A DNA stretch of 64,000 bases. Source: Dyella solisilvae. GTDB taxonomy: Bacteria > Pseudomonadota > Gammaproteobacteria > Xanthomonadales > Rhodanobacteraceae. The notes under the pieces are model-generated. The model was not told the origin of the DNA. It saw nothing but the letters and a program-made list of their open reading frames with translations, and did not search any database. Shown piece by piece: positions 38,636 through 47,635 of this stretch (position 1 is the first letter of the stretch; each line of letters begins with the position of its first letter). Position numbers and translations under genes: made by a program. The stretch is taken from the NCBI RefSeq assembly GCF_003351225.1, contig NZ_QQSY01000002.1, forward strand, positions 568,693 through 632,692. Reading direction: 5' to 3'.

Positions 38636-38703
38636 CGAAACGCCCGCCGTGTAGGCGGCACGCTGGCGGGAAGGCCAAAGTATCCAAGAGCCAAAGTCAC
38701 TGG

Positions 38704-38723
38704 ATCCCAGCTTTCGCTGGGAT
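38704..38723. repeat. REP-like hairpin ATCCCAGC/GCTGGGAT
   Basis: An 8-bp perfect stem with loop TTTC; on the minus strand the centre reads GC-GAAA-GC. Same family as 44488-44515. It lies between the repeat island and the end of the SNF2 helicase gene. Confidence 0.6.
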
Positions 38724-38829
38724 GACGCGCAGGAATATCTGAGGCGAAACGAGTGAGTCGCGCTTAGGGGGCGCTACTTCGGAGGGAGAGGGAAGCCATA
38801 GGCCTCGCAGCACTCAACAGCACAACCCA

Positions 38830-41800
38830 TCACCCCGGCGCCAACAACGCATCCAGATCCGCCTGATCAAAGCTCAGCTTCTCGCGCGTGCCACCGCCCT
38901 CCAACACCGCCTCCGCCAACTCCGCCTTGCGCGCCTTCAACTCCTCGATGCGCTCCTCCACCGTACCCCCGGTGATCAGGCGGAACACGAATACCGGCTT
39001 GTCCTGGCCGATGCGGTGGGCGCGGTCGGAAGCCTGTGCTTCGGCGGCAGGGTTCCACCACGGGTCGTAGTGGATCACCGTGTCGGCGGCGGTGAGGTTG
39101 AGGCCCACGCCGCCGGCCTTGAGCGACAGCAGGAACAGCGGCGCCTCGCCTTCCTGGAACTGCCGCACCGGTTCGGCGCGGTCGCGCGTTTCGCCGGTGA
39201 GCGTCACGTAGGGAATGCGCTGACGGTCGAGCTCATGCGCGATCAGCTTGAGCATTTCGGTGAACTGCGAGAACAGCAGCACCTTGCGGCCTTCCGCCAG
39301 CAGGGCGGGCAGCATGTCCATCAGCAGCTCGAACTTGGCGGAGTCGCGCACGCCGCGCGCGGCCTCCAGCTTCACCAGCCGCGGGTCGCAGCACACCTGG
39401 CGCAGCTTGAGCAGCGCGTCGAGCACCACGATGCCGCTGTGCGAGATGCCGCGCTGCGCGATCACCTCGCGCAGCTCCTCGGCCAGCGACAGGCGCAGGC
39501 TTTCGTACAGTTCGCGCTGGCGGCCTTCCAGCACCACGCGACGGGTGATCTCGGTCTTGGGCGGCAGCTCGTTGGCCACCTGCGACTTGGTACGACGCAG
39601 GATGAAGGGCGCAAGGCGGCGGTTGAGGCGGTCCTGGCAGTCGGTGTCGCGATGACGCTCGATCGGGATGCGGTAGTGGCGGCGGAACGCGCCTTCGTCA
39701 CCGAGCAGGCCCGGCACGGCGAGATCAACTTGCGACCACAGCTCGCCCAGATGGTTTTCCAGCGGCGTGCCGGTGAGACAGATGCAACGTGGCGCGCGCA
39801 GGCTCAGCACCGCGCGGCGCGCCTGCGTGCGCGGGTTCTTCACCTGCTGCGCCTCGTCCAGCACGATGACCGAGAACGCCTGCTTGCGCAGCGTCACCAC
39901 GTCGCGCGGCAGCAGCGCATAGCTGGTCAACACGATGTCTTGCGTGCCCAGTTGCGAGAAGTCGCCACCACGCTGCGGTCCGTGCAGCGCCAGCACGCGC
40001 AGATCCGGCGCAAAGCGCGCCACTTCGGCCAGCCAGTTCGGGATCAGGCTGGTGGGCACGACCACCAGCGCCGGTTGGGCCAGCGCGCCGCGCTGCTTGA
40101 GCGCCAGCAGATGGGTGATCAGTTGCAGCGTCTTGCCCAGGCCCATGTCGTCAGCGAGCACGCCGCCGACACCGGCCTCGGCCAGGGCATTCAACCAACG
40201 CAGGCCTTCACGCTGATAGGGACGCAGTTCGACGGTAAGGCCTTCGGGCACCGCGTCACTGGCGCGCTCGGCCGCATCGCGCAGACGCGCGGTGAAGCCG
40301 CGCAGCGCTTCGGGCGCCTCCAGCTCGGCGCCGGTCGGCAGGGCCTCGACCAGTTCCTCCAGGCGTCCGGCCTGGACGCGCGGCAGGTGCAGCTTCTTGC
40401 GCGGGCGTTCCAGGTATTCGGCCAGCGGCGCCAGCAGGCCGCGCAGCTCTTTCAGGCGCACCGGCACGCGGCGACGCTCGTCCACCGGTGCGTACCACAC
40501 GGCGTCTTCCGGTTCGTTCGGCGCCGGGCTCAGGTTCAAGGTGTGCTCGGCCAGCGCCTGCGCCACGGCGGGCAGCAGGTTGTGGCGCACGCCCTCCAGC
40601 TCGATGCCGATCTCCAGGTCGAAGGCGTGGTCGTCGGTGTCCTCCACCGCGTTGCCGTACCAACGCACCGGACCTTCCAGCACCTCGAACGGGAAGCTCG
40701 GCGCGTAGTCGAGCACGAAACCTTCCGCCTCGAGCTTGGGCCGCAGCGCCAGCCAGCGCGCGGGGGTGTTCACTTCCAACGCCCCCGCGTAACCCTTGCC
40801 GGGGAACAGCCAGGCGTCGTCAGGCAGCGTGTCTGCCAGGTCCCATGGCAAGCCCTCGGTATCCACGCCCGGGGTGAGGCCCGCGCGCTCGAGTTGCTCC
40901 ATTGCGGACAGCTCTTCGGCGCGACGACGGATGATCTCGACCAGGTGACCGTTGCGCACGCGCCGCACCAGCGGCTCGCCGCCGCGGCCGGGCAGGCGTT
41001 CGCCAGCGTAATCGAACGCCAGTCGTGCATAGGCCAGCGGCGGCGTGCCCGCGGCCAGGCGGGCGTGGCGGGTCAGCGCGTGCAGGGTCAGCACCGGCTT
41101 TGGCGCCAGTTCCGCGCGACGCATCTCGCCCAACACCTGCGGCAGCGGCAGGCGGTGCGACAGGCGGCTATGCGGCAGCGCATTGCGCAGGCTCTGGCTG
41201 TACTCGTGCTTGAGCGGCGGCAGGTCCAGCCACGCCGCCTCTTCCGGCGGCGCCTCCAGATGGCCGAGCTCGGCCCGCTCGGCGTCCAGGTACCAGAGGC
41301 TGTCGAGCCTCAGCAGGCGGTGATTAGCCGGCAGCGAGGGCAGCAGTCGTTGGCTGCCGTCCTTCTCCAGCTGCCATTGCCAGTTGAGCTGATGAGCCTT
41401 GCCGCGCGACAGGCGCAGGCCGGCCAGGCCACCGAGGAAGCATGGCGAGGTGTCGAGGATCTCGGCCAGCAGCACGTCGCCGACGTGGCCGGCCAGGCGC
41501 GCGTAGCTGCGGCTCTTGCGCAGGGTCTGCGGAAGTCCCAGCACGGTGGCGGCTAGGCGCTGCTCATGCGGCGCCAGCGGCTGCTGGGCCAGGTGCTTGC
41601 TCTCCAGCGGCGCAGGGCGCACGTAGCGCCCCTGCTCGGCCACGGTCAGCAGCACCGGGGCCACATCCAGGTGCGCGAACGGCACGCCCTCCTCGAGCAT
41701 CACCTCGAGGAAGAAGCCCAGCGCGGTCGGGTCGTGCGGCGCCCCGGTGGCCGGCGCGGCCAGCAGCTTGCGCCAGACGCCGGACAGCGGCTCGCCGCCG

Positions 41801-41862
41801 CTCTCGCTGCGTTGCTGGGTCAGACGGTCGTGCCGTTTATCGTCCGGTGACTGCATGCGCAT
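38830..41862 (-). CDS. SNF2-family DEAD/DEAH helicase
   Basis: 1010 residues from ATG 41862; a TTG at 41883 or ATG at 41856 is also possible, as no strong ribosome binding site marks the start. The first 540 residues are a poorly conserved N-terminal region. The SNF2 ATPase follows: LRPYQREGLRWL, ADDMGLGKTLQ (Walker A), VVVPTSLIPNW, DEAQ box, LTGTPLENHLGELWS, then the second lobe with LLFSQFTEMLKLI, LSLKAGGVGLNLTAAD and DRAHRIGQ. Such proteins move along DNA or remodel protein-DNA complexes. Partners are unknown. It is preceded by gpsA on the same strand but separated from it by a strong hairpin. Confidence 0.9.
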   Translation of the reverse strand: MRMQSPDDKRHDRLTQQRSESGGEPLSGVWRKLLAAPATGAPHDPTALGFFLEVMLEEGVPFAHLDVAPVLLTVAEQGRYVRPAPLESKHLAQQPLAPHEQRLAATVLGLPQTLRKSRSYARLAGHVGDVLLAEILDTSPCFLGGLAGLRLSRGKAHQLNWQWQLEKDGSQRLLPSLPANHRLLRLDSLWYLDAERAELGHLEAPPEEAAWLDLPPLKHEYSQSLRNALPHSRLSHRLPLPQVLGEMRRAELAPKPVLTLHALTRHARLAAGTPPLAYARLAFDYAGERLPGRGGEPLVRRVRNGHLVEIIRRRAEELSAMEQLERAGLTPGVDTEGLPWDLADTLPDDAWLFPGKGYAGALEVNTPARWLALRPKLEAEGFVLDYAPSFPFEVLEGPVRWYGNAVEDTDDHAFDLEIGIELEGVRHNLLPAVAQALAEHTLNLSPAPNEPEDAVWYAPVDERRRVPVRLKELRGLLAPLAEYLERPRKKLHLPRVQAGRLEELVEALPTGAELEAPEALRGFTARLRDAAERASDAVPEGLTVELRPYQREGLRWLNALAEAGVGGVLADDMGLGKTLQLITHLLALKQRGALAQPALVVVPTSLIPNWLAEVARFAPDLRVLALHGPQRGGDFSQLGTQDIVLTSYALLPRDVVTLRKQAFSVIVLDEAQQVKNPRTQARRAVLSLRAPRCICLTGTPLENHLGELWSQVDLAVPGLLGDEGAFRRHYRIPIERHRDTDCQDRLNRRLAPFILRRTKSQVANELPPKTEITRRVVLEGRQRELYESLRLSLAEELREVIAQRGISHSGIVVLDALLKLRQVCCDPRLVKLEAARGVRDSAKFELLMDMLPALLAEGRKVLLFSQFTEMLKLIAHELDRQRIPYVTLTGETRDRAEPVRQFQEGEAPLFLLSLKAGGVGLNLTAADTVIHYDPWWNPAAEAQASDRAHRIGQDKPVFVFRLITGGTVEERIEELKARKAELAEAVLEGGGTREKLSFDQADLDALLAPG

Positions 41863-41922
41863 TCGGTCCGCTGTGGCGACCAAAAGATTCAGCTTAGCAA
41901 GGGTCTTGCACGTGTGCGCGTC

Positions 41923-41951
41923 TCATCGTCCGGTTTTTCACCGGACGATGA
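41923..41951 (-). terminator. Hairpin between gpsA and SNF2 genes
   Basis: TCATCGTCCGG and CCGGACGATGA form a perfect 11-bp stem with a 7-nt loop, 74 bp past the gpsA stop. There is no T run after the stem. It probably ends secB-gpsA transcripts. Confidence 0.5.
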
Positions 41952-42024
41952 ATCAACGTGCTGGAACCGCATTCTCATGCGCCCGGCGCCGCGGGTTACC
42001 CCCGTGCGGCGGGGGGGAGCGCCA

Positions 42025-43050
42025 TCAGAACGGGCCGAACAGGCCCTTGGGGTATTCCGGCTTCTGCTGGCGGCCCATGAGCAGCTTGAGGCCCTCGGCC
42101 GGCGTCACCTCGCCATGCAGCACGGCGCGCACGCCGCTGCTGATCGGCAGATCCAGGCCGTGCTTGGTGGCCAGGCGCACCACTTCGTCGGCGGTGAGCA
42201 CGCTTTCCACCACCTGGCCGATCTCGCGCACGGCCTCGTCGATGGCCTGCCCGCGACCGAGCGCCAGGCCCAGGCGGCGGTTGCGCGAGAGGTCGCCCGT
42301 GCAGGTCAGCACCAGATCGCCCAGGCCAGCCAGTCCCATCAGGGTTTCCGGACGGGCGCCCAGGGCCATGCCCAGGCGCAGCATCTCGTTCATGCCGCGG
42401 GTGATCAGGCCGGCGCGGGCGTTGAGGCCCAGCTGCATGCCGTCGGCTACACCGGTGGCCACGGCCAGCACGTTCTTCATGGCGCCGCCCAGTTCGGCGC
42501 CCAGCACGTCGCTGCCGGAGTAGGCGCGGAAGTTCGGCGCATGCAGCAGCAGGGCCAGCTCGTGCGCGAATGCATCGTCATCCGAATGCACGGTGACGGC
42601 GCTGGGCATGCCCGCCGCGACTTCCTTGGCGAAGGAAGGGCCGGTAACCACCGCGGCCGCGCGACCCGGGAGGCGCTCAGCCACCAGTTCGTGCAGGAAG
42701 CGGCCCGTGCCCGGCTCGAAGCCCTTGGTGGCCCAGGCGATGCGGGCGTCGGGCGCCAGCCACGGGGCGATCTCCTCCAGGATGGAGGCGAACGCATGGC
42801 TGGGCACCACGATCAGCACCACCTGCGCGCCGCGCAGGGCCGCAGCCAGATCCGGCTCGTAGGCCAGTTCGGGCGGCAGTTCGACATCCGGCAGGTAGCG
42901 CTGGTTGCGATGGGTTTCGGCCATCCTGGCCAGCGCGGAGGCATCACGCCCCCACAACCGGGTCGGTACATGGTTGCGGGCTGCAAGGGCCGCCAGCGCG
43001 GTACCCCACGAGCCCGCGCCGAGGACGGCCAGGGTCGGACGCTCGACCAT
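42025..43050 (-). CDS. gpsA: NAD(P)-dependent glycerol-3-phosphate dehydrogenase
   Basis: 341 residues from ATG 43050. The dinucleotide site is [14 protein letters not shown] (residues 7-20). [11 protein letters not shown] and [17 protein letters not shown] are standard GpsA blocks, and [14 protein letters not shown] carries the catalytic Lys. It reduces dihydroxyacetone phosphate to sn-glycerol-3-phosphate, the backbone precursor that PlsB (60023-62665) acylates. It starts 10 bp after the secB stop, so the two are one operon, an order seen in many gammaproteobacteria. Confidence 0.97.
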   Translation of the reverse strand: MVERPTLAVLGAGSWGTALAALAARNHVPTRLWGRDASALARMAETHRNQRYLPDVELPPELAYEPDLAAALRGAQVVLIVVPSHAFASILEEIAPWLAPDARIAWATKGFEPGTGRFLHELVAERLPGRAAAVVTGPSFAKEVAAGMPSAVTVHSDDDAFAHELALLLHAPNFRAYSGSDVLGAELGGAMKNVLAVATGVADGMQLGLNARAGLITRGMNEMLRLGMALGARPETLMGLAGLGDLVLTCTGDLSRNRRLGLALGRGQAIDEAVREIGQVVESVLTADEVVRLATKHGLDLPISSGVRAVLHGEVTPAEGLKLLMGRQQKPEYPKGLFGPF

Positions 43051-43060
43051 GTCGTGTGCT

Positions 43061-43552
43061 TTAGCTGTTGAGCGTCGGCGCGGCGCTGCCGCTGAGGATG
43101 CGGCGCTGCTGCTCGGCATACAGCGCGTCGAAATTGATCGGCTGCAGCAGGAACGGAGGGAAGCCGCCCTCGAGCACCAGCGAGGACAGCATCTGGCGCG
43201 CGTACGGGAACAGCAGGTTCGGGCAGTAGCTGTTGAGGATGCCGGCCAGGTCGTCCTCGGGGAAGCCTGCGATGCCGAACACGCCGGCCTGGTGCACCTC
43301 GGCCAGGTAGGCGGTCTTGTCGCCCAGCGAGCAGGTCAGGGTCAGGCTCAGCACCACTTCATACAGGTCATTGCCCATGTCCGTGGACTTCTGGCCGAGG
43401 TTCAGCTGGACCTGCGGCTGCTGCTCGGTCTCACCGACTTCCTGGAAGATCACCGGGGCGTTGGGGGCCTCGTAGGACACGTCCTTGATGTAGATCTTCT
43501 GCAGCACCAGCTGCGGCTGGCCGGCCTGGCCGTTGGCGGATACATCTGCCAT
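43061..43552 (-). CDS. secB: Protein-export chaperone SecB
   Basis: 163 residues from ATG 43552, with GAGGA about 8 nt upstream. The SecB fold is clear: [21 protein letters not shown], an acidic/Gln-rich turn, [27 protein letters not shown], then [39 protein letters not shown]. It forms a tetramer that holds precursors unfolded and hands them to SecA, which suits a genome with many outer-membrane and secreted proteins. First gene of the secB-gpsA operon, divergent from rpmB. Confidence 0.97.
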   Translation of the reverse strand: MADVSANGQAGQPQLVLQKIYIKDVSYEAPNAPVIFQEVGETEQQPQVQLNLGQKSTDMGNDLYEVVLSLTLTCSLGDKTAYLAEVHQAGVFGIAGFPEDDLAGILNSYCPNLLFPYARQMLSSLVLEGGFPPFLLQPINFDALYAEQQRRILSGSAAPTLNS

Positions 43553-43658
43553 GGGGTATTCCTCGTAAAAGTATGCGGTGCGTGAAAACGCAAAGGATTG
43601 GATTGTTCCATACATCCCTGCGGCCCGCCATGCGGTGTCCGGCCCGAATGGGCAAATC

Positions 43659-43688
43659 TTGCGCACAACCCTGTTTTTCTGAGAGAAT
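43659..43688 (+). promoter_or_regulatory. Candidate sigma-70 promoter of rpmB-rpmG
   Basis: TTGCGC (43659-43664), an 18-bp spacer, then GAGAAT (43683-43688). The start would be near 43695, giving a leader of about 170 nt. The leader ends in a strong AGGAGG ribosome binding site 5-10 nt before rpmB. Confidence 0.45.
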
Positions 43689-43864
43689 CGCCGGCTCGAA
43701 CATGCCGACCCGACCTATCGGGCACGCCCGCAACGCGATGCGGACCTCACGGCAGACGCGAAAAGCTCCATCTCCAGCATCGCGTGGCGCTTGCGCCGCT
43801 GGGCCGATGCCGCCCTGGCTAACGGGTGGCAAACGCGCCCCAGGGCGCCTAACAGGAGGTCATC

Positions 43865-44101
43865 ATGGCCCGTATTTGCCAAGTCACCGGAAAGGGTGTG
43901 CGGACTGGTAACAACGTCTCGCACGCTAACAACAAGACCCGTCGCCGCTGGTTGCCGAACCTGCATGAGCGCCGCTTCTGGGTCCCGAGCGAGAACCGCT
44001 GGGTGAAGCTGCGCGTTTCCAACCACGCCCTGCGCACGATCGACAAGAACGGCATCGAAGCCGTCCTCGCCGACCTGCGCGCCCGCGGCGAAAAGATCTG
44101 A
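43865..44101 (+). CDS. rpmB: 50S ribosomal protein L28
   Basis: 78 residues. [40 protein letters not shown] is the L28 signature, and length is exactly as usual. AGGAGG precedes the ATG. It is part of the large ribosomal subunit. It is followed by rpmG after 10 bp, the conserved pairing. Confidence 0.98.
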   Translation: MARICQVTGKGVRTGNNVSHANNKTRRRWLPNLHERRFWVPSENRWVKLRVSNHALRTIDKNGIEAVLADLRARGEKI

Positions 44102-44111
44102 GGATTGAGCC

Positions 44112-44279
44112 ATGGCTAACAGCAAGCAAGACAAGATCCGCCTGATCTCTTCGGCCGGCACCGGCCACTTCTACACCACGCAGAAGAACAAGAAGAACAC
44201 CCCGGAAAAGTTCGAGTTCAAGAAGTACGATCCGGTTGTTCGCAAGCACGTGATCTACAAGGAAGGCAAGATCAAGTAA
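44112..44279 (+). CDS. rpmG: 50S ribosomal protein L33
   Basis: 55 residues: [24 protein letters not shown]..., ending VIYKEGKIK. It has the YTT-x-KNK and [11 protein letters not shown] blocks of L33. None of the four zinc-binding Cys of the Cys-containing paralog is present, so this is the zinc-free type. Co-transcribed with rpmB; a strong terminator follows. Confidence 0.97.
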   Translation: MANSKQDKIRLISSAGTGHFYTTQKNKKNTPEKFEFKKYDPVVRKHVIYKEGKIK

Positions 44280-44308
44280 GCCCTTTGGGGTTTGCTGCTT
44301 CCACGAAG

Positions 44309-44333
44309 AACCCGCCGCAAGGCGGGTTTTTTG
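44309..44333 (+). terminator. Rho-independent terminator of rpmB-rpmG
   Basis: AACCCGCC-GCAA-GGCGGGTT followed by TTTT, 29 bp after the rpmG stop. GNRA-type loop and T run are both present. Confidence 0.93.
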
Positions 44334-44663
44334 TTGCCCGCTTGGTGGCGCGGGACGCCATCGGCTGAGTGACCAGCCAGTGCTTCCCGTGTCGCCACTT
44401 GGTGGTGGATGCCGGGCAAACAGGACGGAGCGCGAATCCCCAAAGACGGCAGGAGGAAGCTACCCGTCTGCCTGTGGATTCCCTCGACGTCATCCCAGCG
44501 AAGGCTGGGATGACGAGCTAGGAAGTGTGCGCGAACGGTGCGGGTCGCGCTCCGCTCTGCTTCCACGCGGATGACGGGTAGGAAAGGCTTCCTCTGTGTG
44601 GCGACGCTCAAAGAAGCTTCCGGATGAGAAGCATCTGCTACACACACCCGCCGCATATCGCAC
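44334..44663. other. Intergenic with repeat fragments
   Basis: 330 bp between the rpmG terminator and the desaturase terminator. It holds a short match to the 110-nt dispersed repeat (GGACGGAGCGCGAA near 44424) and the REP hairpin at 44488-44515. No gene seen. Confidence 0.5.
44488..44515. repeat. REP-like hairpin CGTCATCCCAGC/GCTGGGATGACG
   Basis: A perfect 12-bp stem with GAAG tetraloop. It is the best-formed copy of a repeat whose relatives lie at 17686, 38704 and at both ends of the element at 51963-52196. Confidence 0.75.
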
Positions 44664-44692
44664 AAAAAAAGCCCGCCATGCGGCGGGCTTTT
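44664..44692. terminator. Bidirectional terminator at desaturase 3' end
   Basis: GCCCGCC-ATGC-GGCGGGC is flanked by a run of A on the left and TTTT on the right. On the minus strand the run of T follows the stem, 27 bp past the desaturase stop. Confidence 0.9.
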
Positions 44693-44718
44693 CTCACTCA
44701 AACGCGAACGTCACCGAC

Positions 44719-45912
44719 TCAGGCGCTAGCCACCGAATAACTCTTCAGGCGACCCGCAAACTCCTGCAATGCGCGAATGCCACTCTGCTCGGCTTCCGCA
44801 ATCCACTGCTGCAGTCCCTTCAGCGCCTGGTCGGCGCCACGCTGCTCCATCAGGGCAGCGAGACGGGTGCGGAAGTCGCACACGGTGCTCAGCGTCGGGC
44901 GCTTGGCCAGCACGGCCTGCATGCGATCGCGGCCCTCGCTGTCCAGCCAACGGCCACCATCGGCCAGCGCGCGACGCATGCGGCGCGGCACCGACTTGAT
45001 GTTGTCGCCGGCCTGCTGCGCTTCGTCGCGCATGGTCGGGATGATCACGTTGCGGTAGTAGTCGGTCATCGCGGAGAAGCGATGGGTGAGCACGCCCTTG
45101 AGCGTCTCGGCGTCCGGCAGGTGCACGTTCGGGCGCACGTCGAGAGCGGGCGCCACACGCAGCACCTTGGCCAGGCCGACCTTCTGCAGACCGCAGATCA
45201 CCACCCAGCCGATGTCGAACTCCCATTTGCGCAGGGCGAACTTGGCCGAGCTCGGGAAGGCGTGGTGGTTGTTGTGCAGCTCTTCACCACCGATCCAGAA
45301 ACCCCACGGAATGAGGTTGGTCGCGGTGTCGGCGCTTTCGAAGTTGCGGTAGCCCCACCAGTGGCCGATGCCGTTGACGAAGCCGGCGGCCCAGAACGGG
45401 ATCCAGATCATCTGCACGGCCCACAGCGCCGCGCCGATCACGCCGAACAGTGCGAGGTTGATCACCAGCATCAGCGCCGGGCCCCAGTACGGATGGCCGG
45501 AGTAGAGCTTGCGCTCGATCCAGTCGTCCGGGGTGCCGCGGCCGTACTTCTCCATGTCGGCCTTGTTGTAGCTGGCGTCGCGGTACAGCGACACGCCATC
45601 CCAGAAGACCTTCTTGATGCCGAAGATCTGCGGGCTATGCGGATCTTCCTCGGTCTCGACCTTGGCGTGGTGCTTGCGGTGGATGGCCACCCACTCCTTC
45701 GTCACCATGCCGGTGGTGAGCCAGCCCCAGAAACGGAAGAAGTGCGAGATCGACCAGTGCAGGTCGACGCCGCGATGCGTCTGGCAGCGATGCAGGTACA
45801 GCGTCACCGTGAAGATGGTGAGCTGGGTCATGACCAGCATGTAGATGAGCTTGCCCGTCCAACTGGCATGCGCAAGGCCGTTGGACAGGAAATTGAGTAC
45901 TGCGTCGAGCAT
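44719..45912 (-). CDS. Membrane fatty-acid desaturase (acyl-CoA/acyl-lipid delta-9 type)
   Basis: 397 residues. The three His boxes of the di-iron desaturases are present: HRCQTH (41-46), HRKHH (78-82) and HNNHH near 225, with hydrophobic pairs of helices between them. It introduces a double bond into saturated acyl chains in the inner membrane, using O2 and an electron donor. The C-terminal 150 residues, after the catalytic core, are hydrophilic and helical. Own transcription unit with a strong terminator. An inverted repeat about 80-100 bp upstream may be an operator. Confidence 0.92.
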   Translation of the reverse strand: MLDAVLNFLSNGLAHASWTGKLIYMLVMTQLTIFTVTLYLHRCQTHRGVDLHWSISHFFRFWGWLTTGMVTKEWVAIHRKHHAKVETEEDPHSPQIFGIKKVFWDGVSLYRDASYNKADMEKYGRGTPDDWIERKLYSGHPYWGPALMLVINLALFGVIGAALWAVQMIWIPFWAAGFVNGIGHWWGYRNFESADTATNLIPWGFWIGGEELHNNHHAFPSSAKFALRKWEFDIGWVVICGLQKVGLAKVLRVAPALDVRPNVHLPDAETLKGVLTHRFSAMTDYYRNVIIPTMRDEAQQAGDNIKSVPRRMRRALADGGRWLDSEGRDRMQAVLAKRPTLSTVCDFRTRLAALMEQRGADQALKGLQQWIAEAEQSGIRALQEFAGRLKSYSVASA

Positions 45913-45989
45913 CGGGAAACACCCAAGTATTTGAAAGTGCAGTCTATGCGAGAGTTTTCCGTACCCGCCAGCATGGACAGTACTGAATA

Positions 45990-46014
45990 TTGTCGCATGT
46001 CATTGGCGCGACAA
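45990..46014. promoter_or_regulatory. TTGTCGC-N11-GCGACAA inverted repeat
   Basis: A perfect 7-bp inverted repeat with 11-bp spacing lies between the divergent desaturase and ABC-transporter genes. It could be an operator for either. No regulator is adjacent. Confidence 0.3.
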
Positions 46015-46088
46015 AGTTAATGTGCTGTGCCGCGCACAAGCGCCCTCACCCAGTTGTGTGGAATTGGGGGCGCCGTGACAATCATGCA

Positions 46089-46844
46089 ATGAGCGCGCCT
46101 ACCGCCGTATTGCAACTGGATCACATAACCCGTCATCGCGCCGGGCGCCCGGCCGTGACGGATCTCAGCCTTCGGCTGGACGCCGGGCAGGTGCTGGGCC
46201 TGCTTGGCGTCAACGGCGCCGGCAAGTCCACCACGCTGGCGATGATCGCAGGCGCGCTGATACCCGACAGCGGGGCCATACGGCTGAACGGTCAGGACTT
46301 CCTTGAGCAGCCCGAGCTGGCGCGCCGCGCCATTGGCTGGCTGCCCGAACGTGCCCCGCTGTGGCCAGAACTGACCGTGAGTGAACACCTGGACGCCCAT
46401 GGCCGCCTGCGTGGGCTGACCGGCGCAGGCCTGGCGCAGGCGCGCAGCAAGATCATCGAGCGGCTGGAACTGGGCACGCTGTCGCGCCGCCTGGCCAGCG
46501 TGCTGTCGCAAGGTCAGCGTCAGCGACTGGGGCTGGCTTGCGCGCTGCTGCACGAACCGGACCTGCTGGTGCTGGACGAGCCGGCCAATGCGCTCGACCC
46601 GGTGCAGGTGGCGGCGTTGCGCACGGTGATCCGTGAGCAGGCAGCGGCGGGTACCGCCATCATTCTCTCCACGCACCTGCTGGCCGAGGTGACCGCCGCC
46701 TGCGATCGCGTGGCGATCCTGCACGAGGGTCGTCTCCGCTACGACGGCGCCATCGACGGCGGCGACCACAAGGCGCTGGAACAAACCTTCTTCGACATCG
46801 CCATGCGCGGCAACGGGAGTGACGACAGGATGCAGGCTGCATGA
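46089..46844 (+). CDS. ABC transporter ATP-binding protein (GldA-like)
   Basis: 251 residues from ATG 46089. Walker A is GVNGAGKST (40-48), the signature is LSQGQRQRLGLACALLHEP, Walker B is LLVLDEPANALDP, and the H-loop is STHLL. It is a cytosolic ATPase driving the ABC-2 permease encoded next; the two overlap by ATGA. With the GldG-like and DUF4340-like genes that follow it matches the GldA-F-G arrangement. Members of this arrangement occur in many bacteria that do not glide, and their cargo is unknown. Confidence 0.9.
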   Translation: MSAPTAVLQLDHITRHRAGRPAVTDLSLRLDAGQVLGLLGVNGAGKSTTLAMIAGALIPDSGAIRLNGQDFLEQPELARRAIGWLPERAPLWPELTVSEHLDAHGRLRGLTGAGLAQARSKIIERLELGTLSRRLASVLSQGQRQRLGLACALLHEPDLLVLDEPANALDPVQVAALRTVIREQAAAGTAIILSTHLLAEVTAACDRVAILHEGRLRYDGAIDGGDHKALEQTFFDIAMRGNGSDDRMQAA

Positions 46845-47635
46845 GTGTGCTTGCCGTGACGCGGCTGGAGCTGCGCCGACTGGTTGTCCGTCCTCTCGCC
46901 TGGGTGCTCGCCGCTTTGTCGGTGGCGCAGCTGGCCGGACGATTCATGCTGCTGCTGCAGATCTTCATCGCCAACCAGATCCGACTGGCGGCGCAACCGG
47001 GCGGCCCCGGCTACACCGACCTGGTCGGCGTGCCGATGCTGAGCAGCATCCTGACCAGCGGCATCCTGCCGATGCTGCCGTTCGGGCTGGCCGAACTGGC
47101 GCTGGTGGTGGTGCCGCTGCTGACCATGTCCAGCCTCGCCGGTGAGCGCAGCCAGGGCACGCTGCCGCTGTGGTTCGCCGCGGGACTGCCTGCGTGGCGC
47201 ATCGTGCTGGGCAAGTATTTGGCGCTGATGTTGTGGCTCACGCTGTGGCTGGCCATCACGCTGGCGATGCCGCTGAGCCTGGCGCACGGCATCACGCTGG
47301 ACTGGGGCAAGCTCGCCAGCGCCACGCTGGGTCTGTGGCTGATGCTCGCCGCACTGGCCGCCATCGGCATCGCCTGTTCGTCGTTCGCCTCGCATCCGGC
47401 GATCGCCGCCACCACCAGCCTCATGCTGGGCCTGGCGCTGGTCAGCGTGAACGTCGGCGCGATGATGGCCGGCGTCAACAATGGCTTCTTCAACTGGCTG
47501 TCGATGAACGCACACCTCGACTCGATGATCCGCGGCCTGGTCTCCAGCGCCGACGTGGTGTGGTTCCTGCTGGTCGTGGCGGTGGCGCTTGCGCTAGCCG
47601 CACAACGGCTGGCGGCCGAACGGGAGCGCGGCTGA
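46841..47635 (+). CDS. ABC-2 type permease (GldF-like)
   Basis: 264 residues with six hydrophobic helices. It starts with the cytosolic segment MSVLAVTRLELRRLVVRPLAW, typical of ABC-2 permeases, and has the ERSQGTLPLWFAAGLPAWRIVLGKYLA loop that contacts the ATPase. The start overlaps the ATPase stop (ATGA) and the end overlaps the next start (TGATG), so translation is coupled. It would form the membrane channel of the complex. Confidence 0.87.
   Translation: MSVLAVTRLELRRLVVRPLAWVLAALSVAQLAGRFMLLLQIFIANQIRLAAQPGGPGYTDLVGVPMLSSILTSGILPMLPFGLAELALVVVPLLTMSSLAGERSQGTLPLWFAAGLPAWRIVLGKYLALMLWLTLWLAITLAMPLSLAHGITLDWGKLASATLGLWLMLAALAAIGIACSSFASHPAIAATTSLMLGLALVSVNVGAMMAGVNNGFFNWLSMNAHLDSMIRGLVSSADVVWFLLVVAVALALAAQRLAAERERG

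Noticed and set aside
38123-38829. CRISPR array considered because of repeated units
   Set aside because: The repeats are few, of different types, imperfect and not evenly spaced; no cas gene is near.
39016-41556. 846-codon open frame antisense to the SNF2 helicase
   Set aside because: Gln/His/Arg-rich mirror sequence without motifs; the SNF2 motifs on the other strand are complete.
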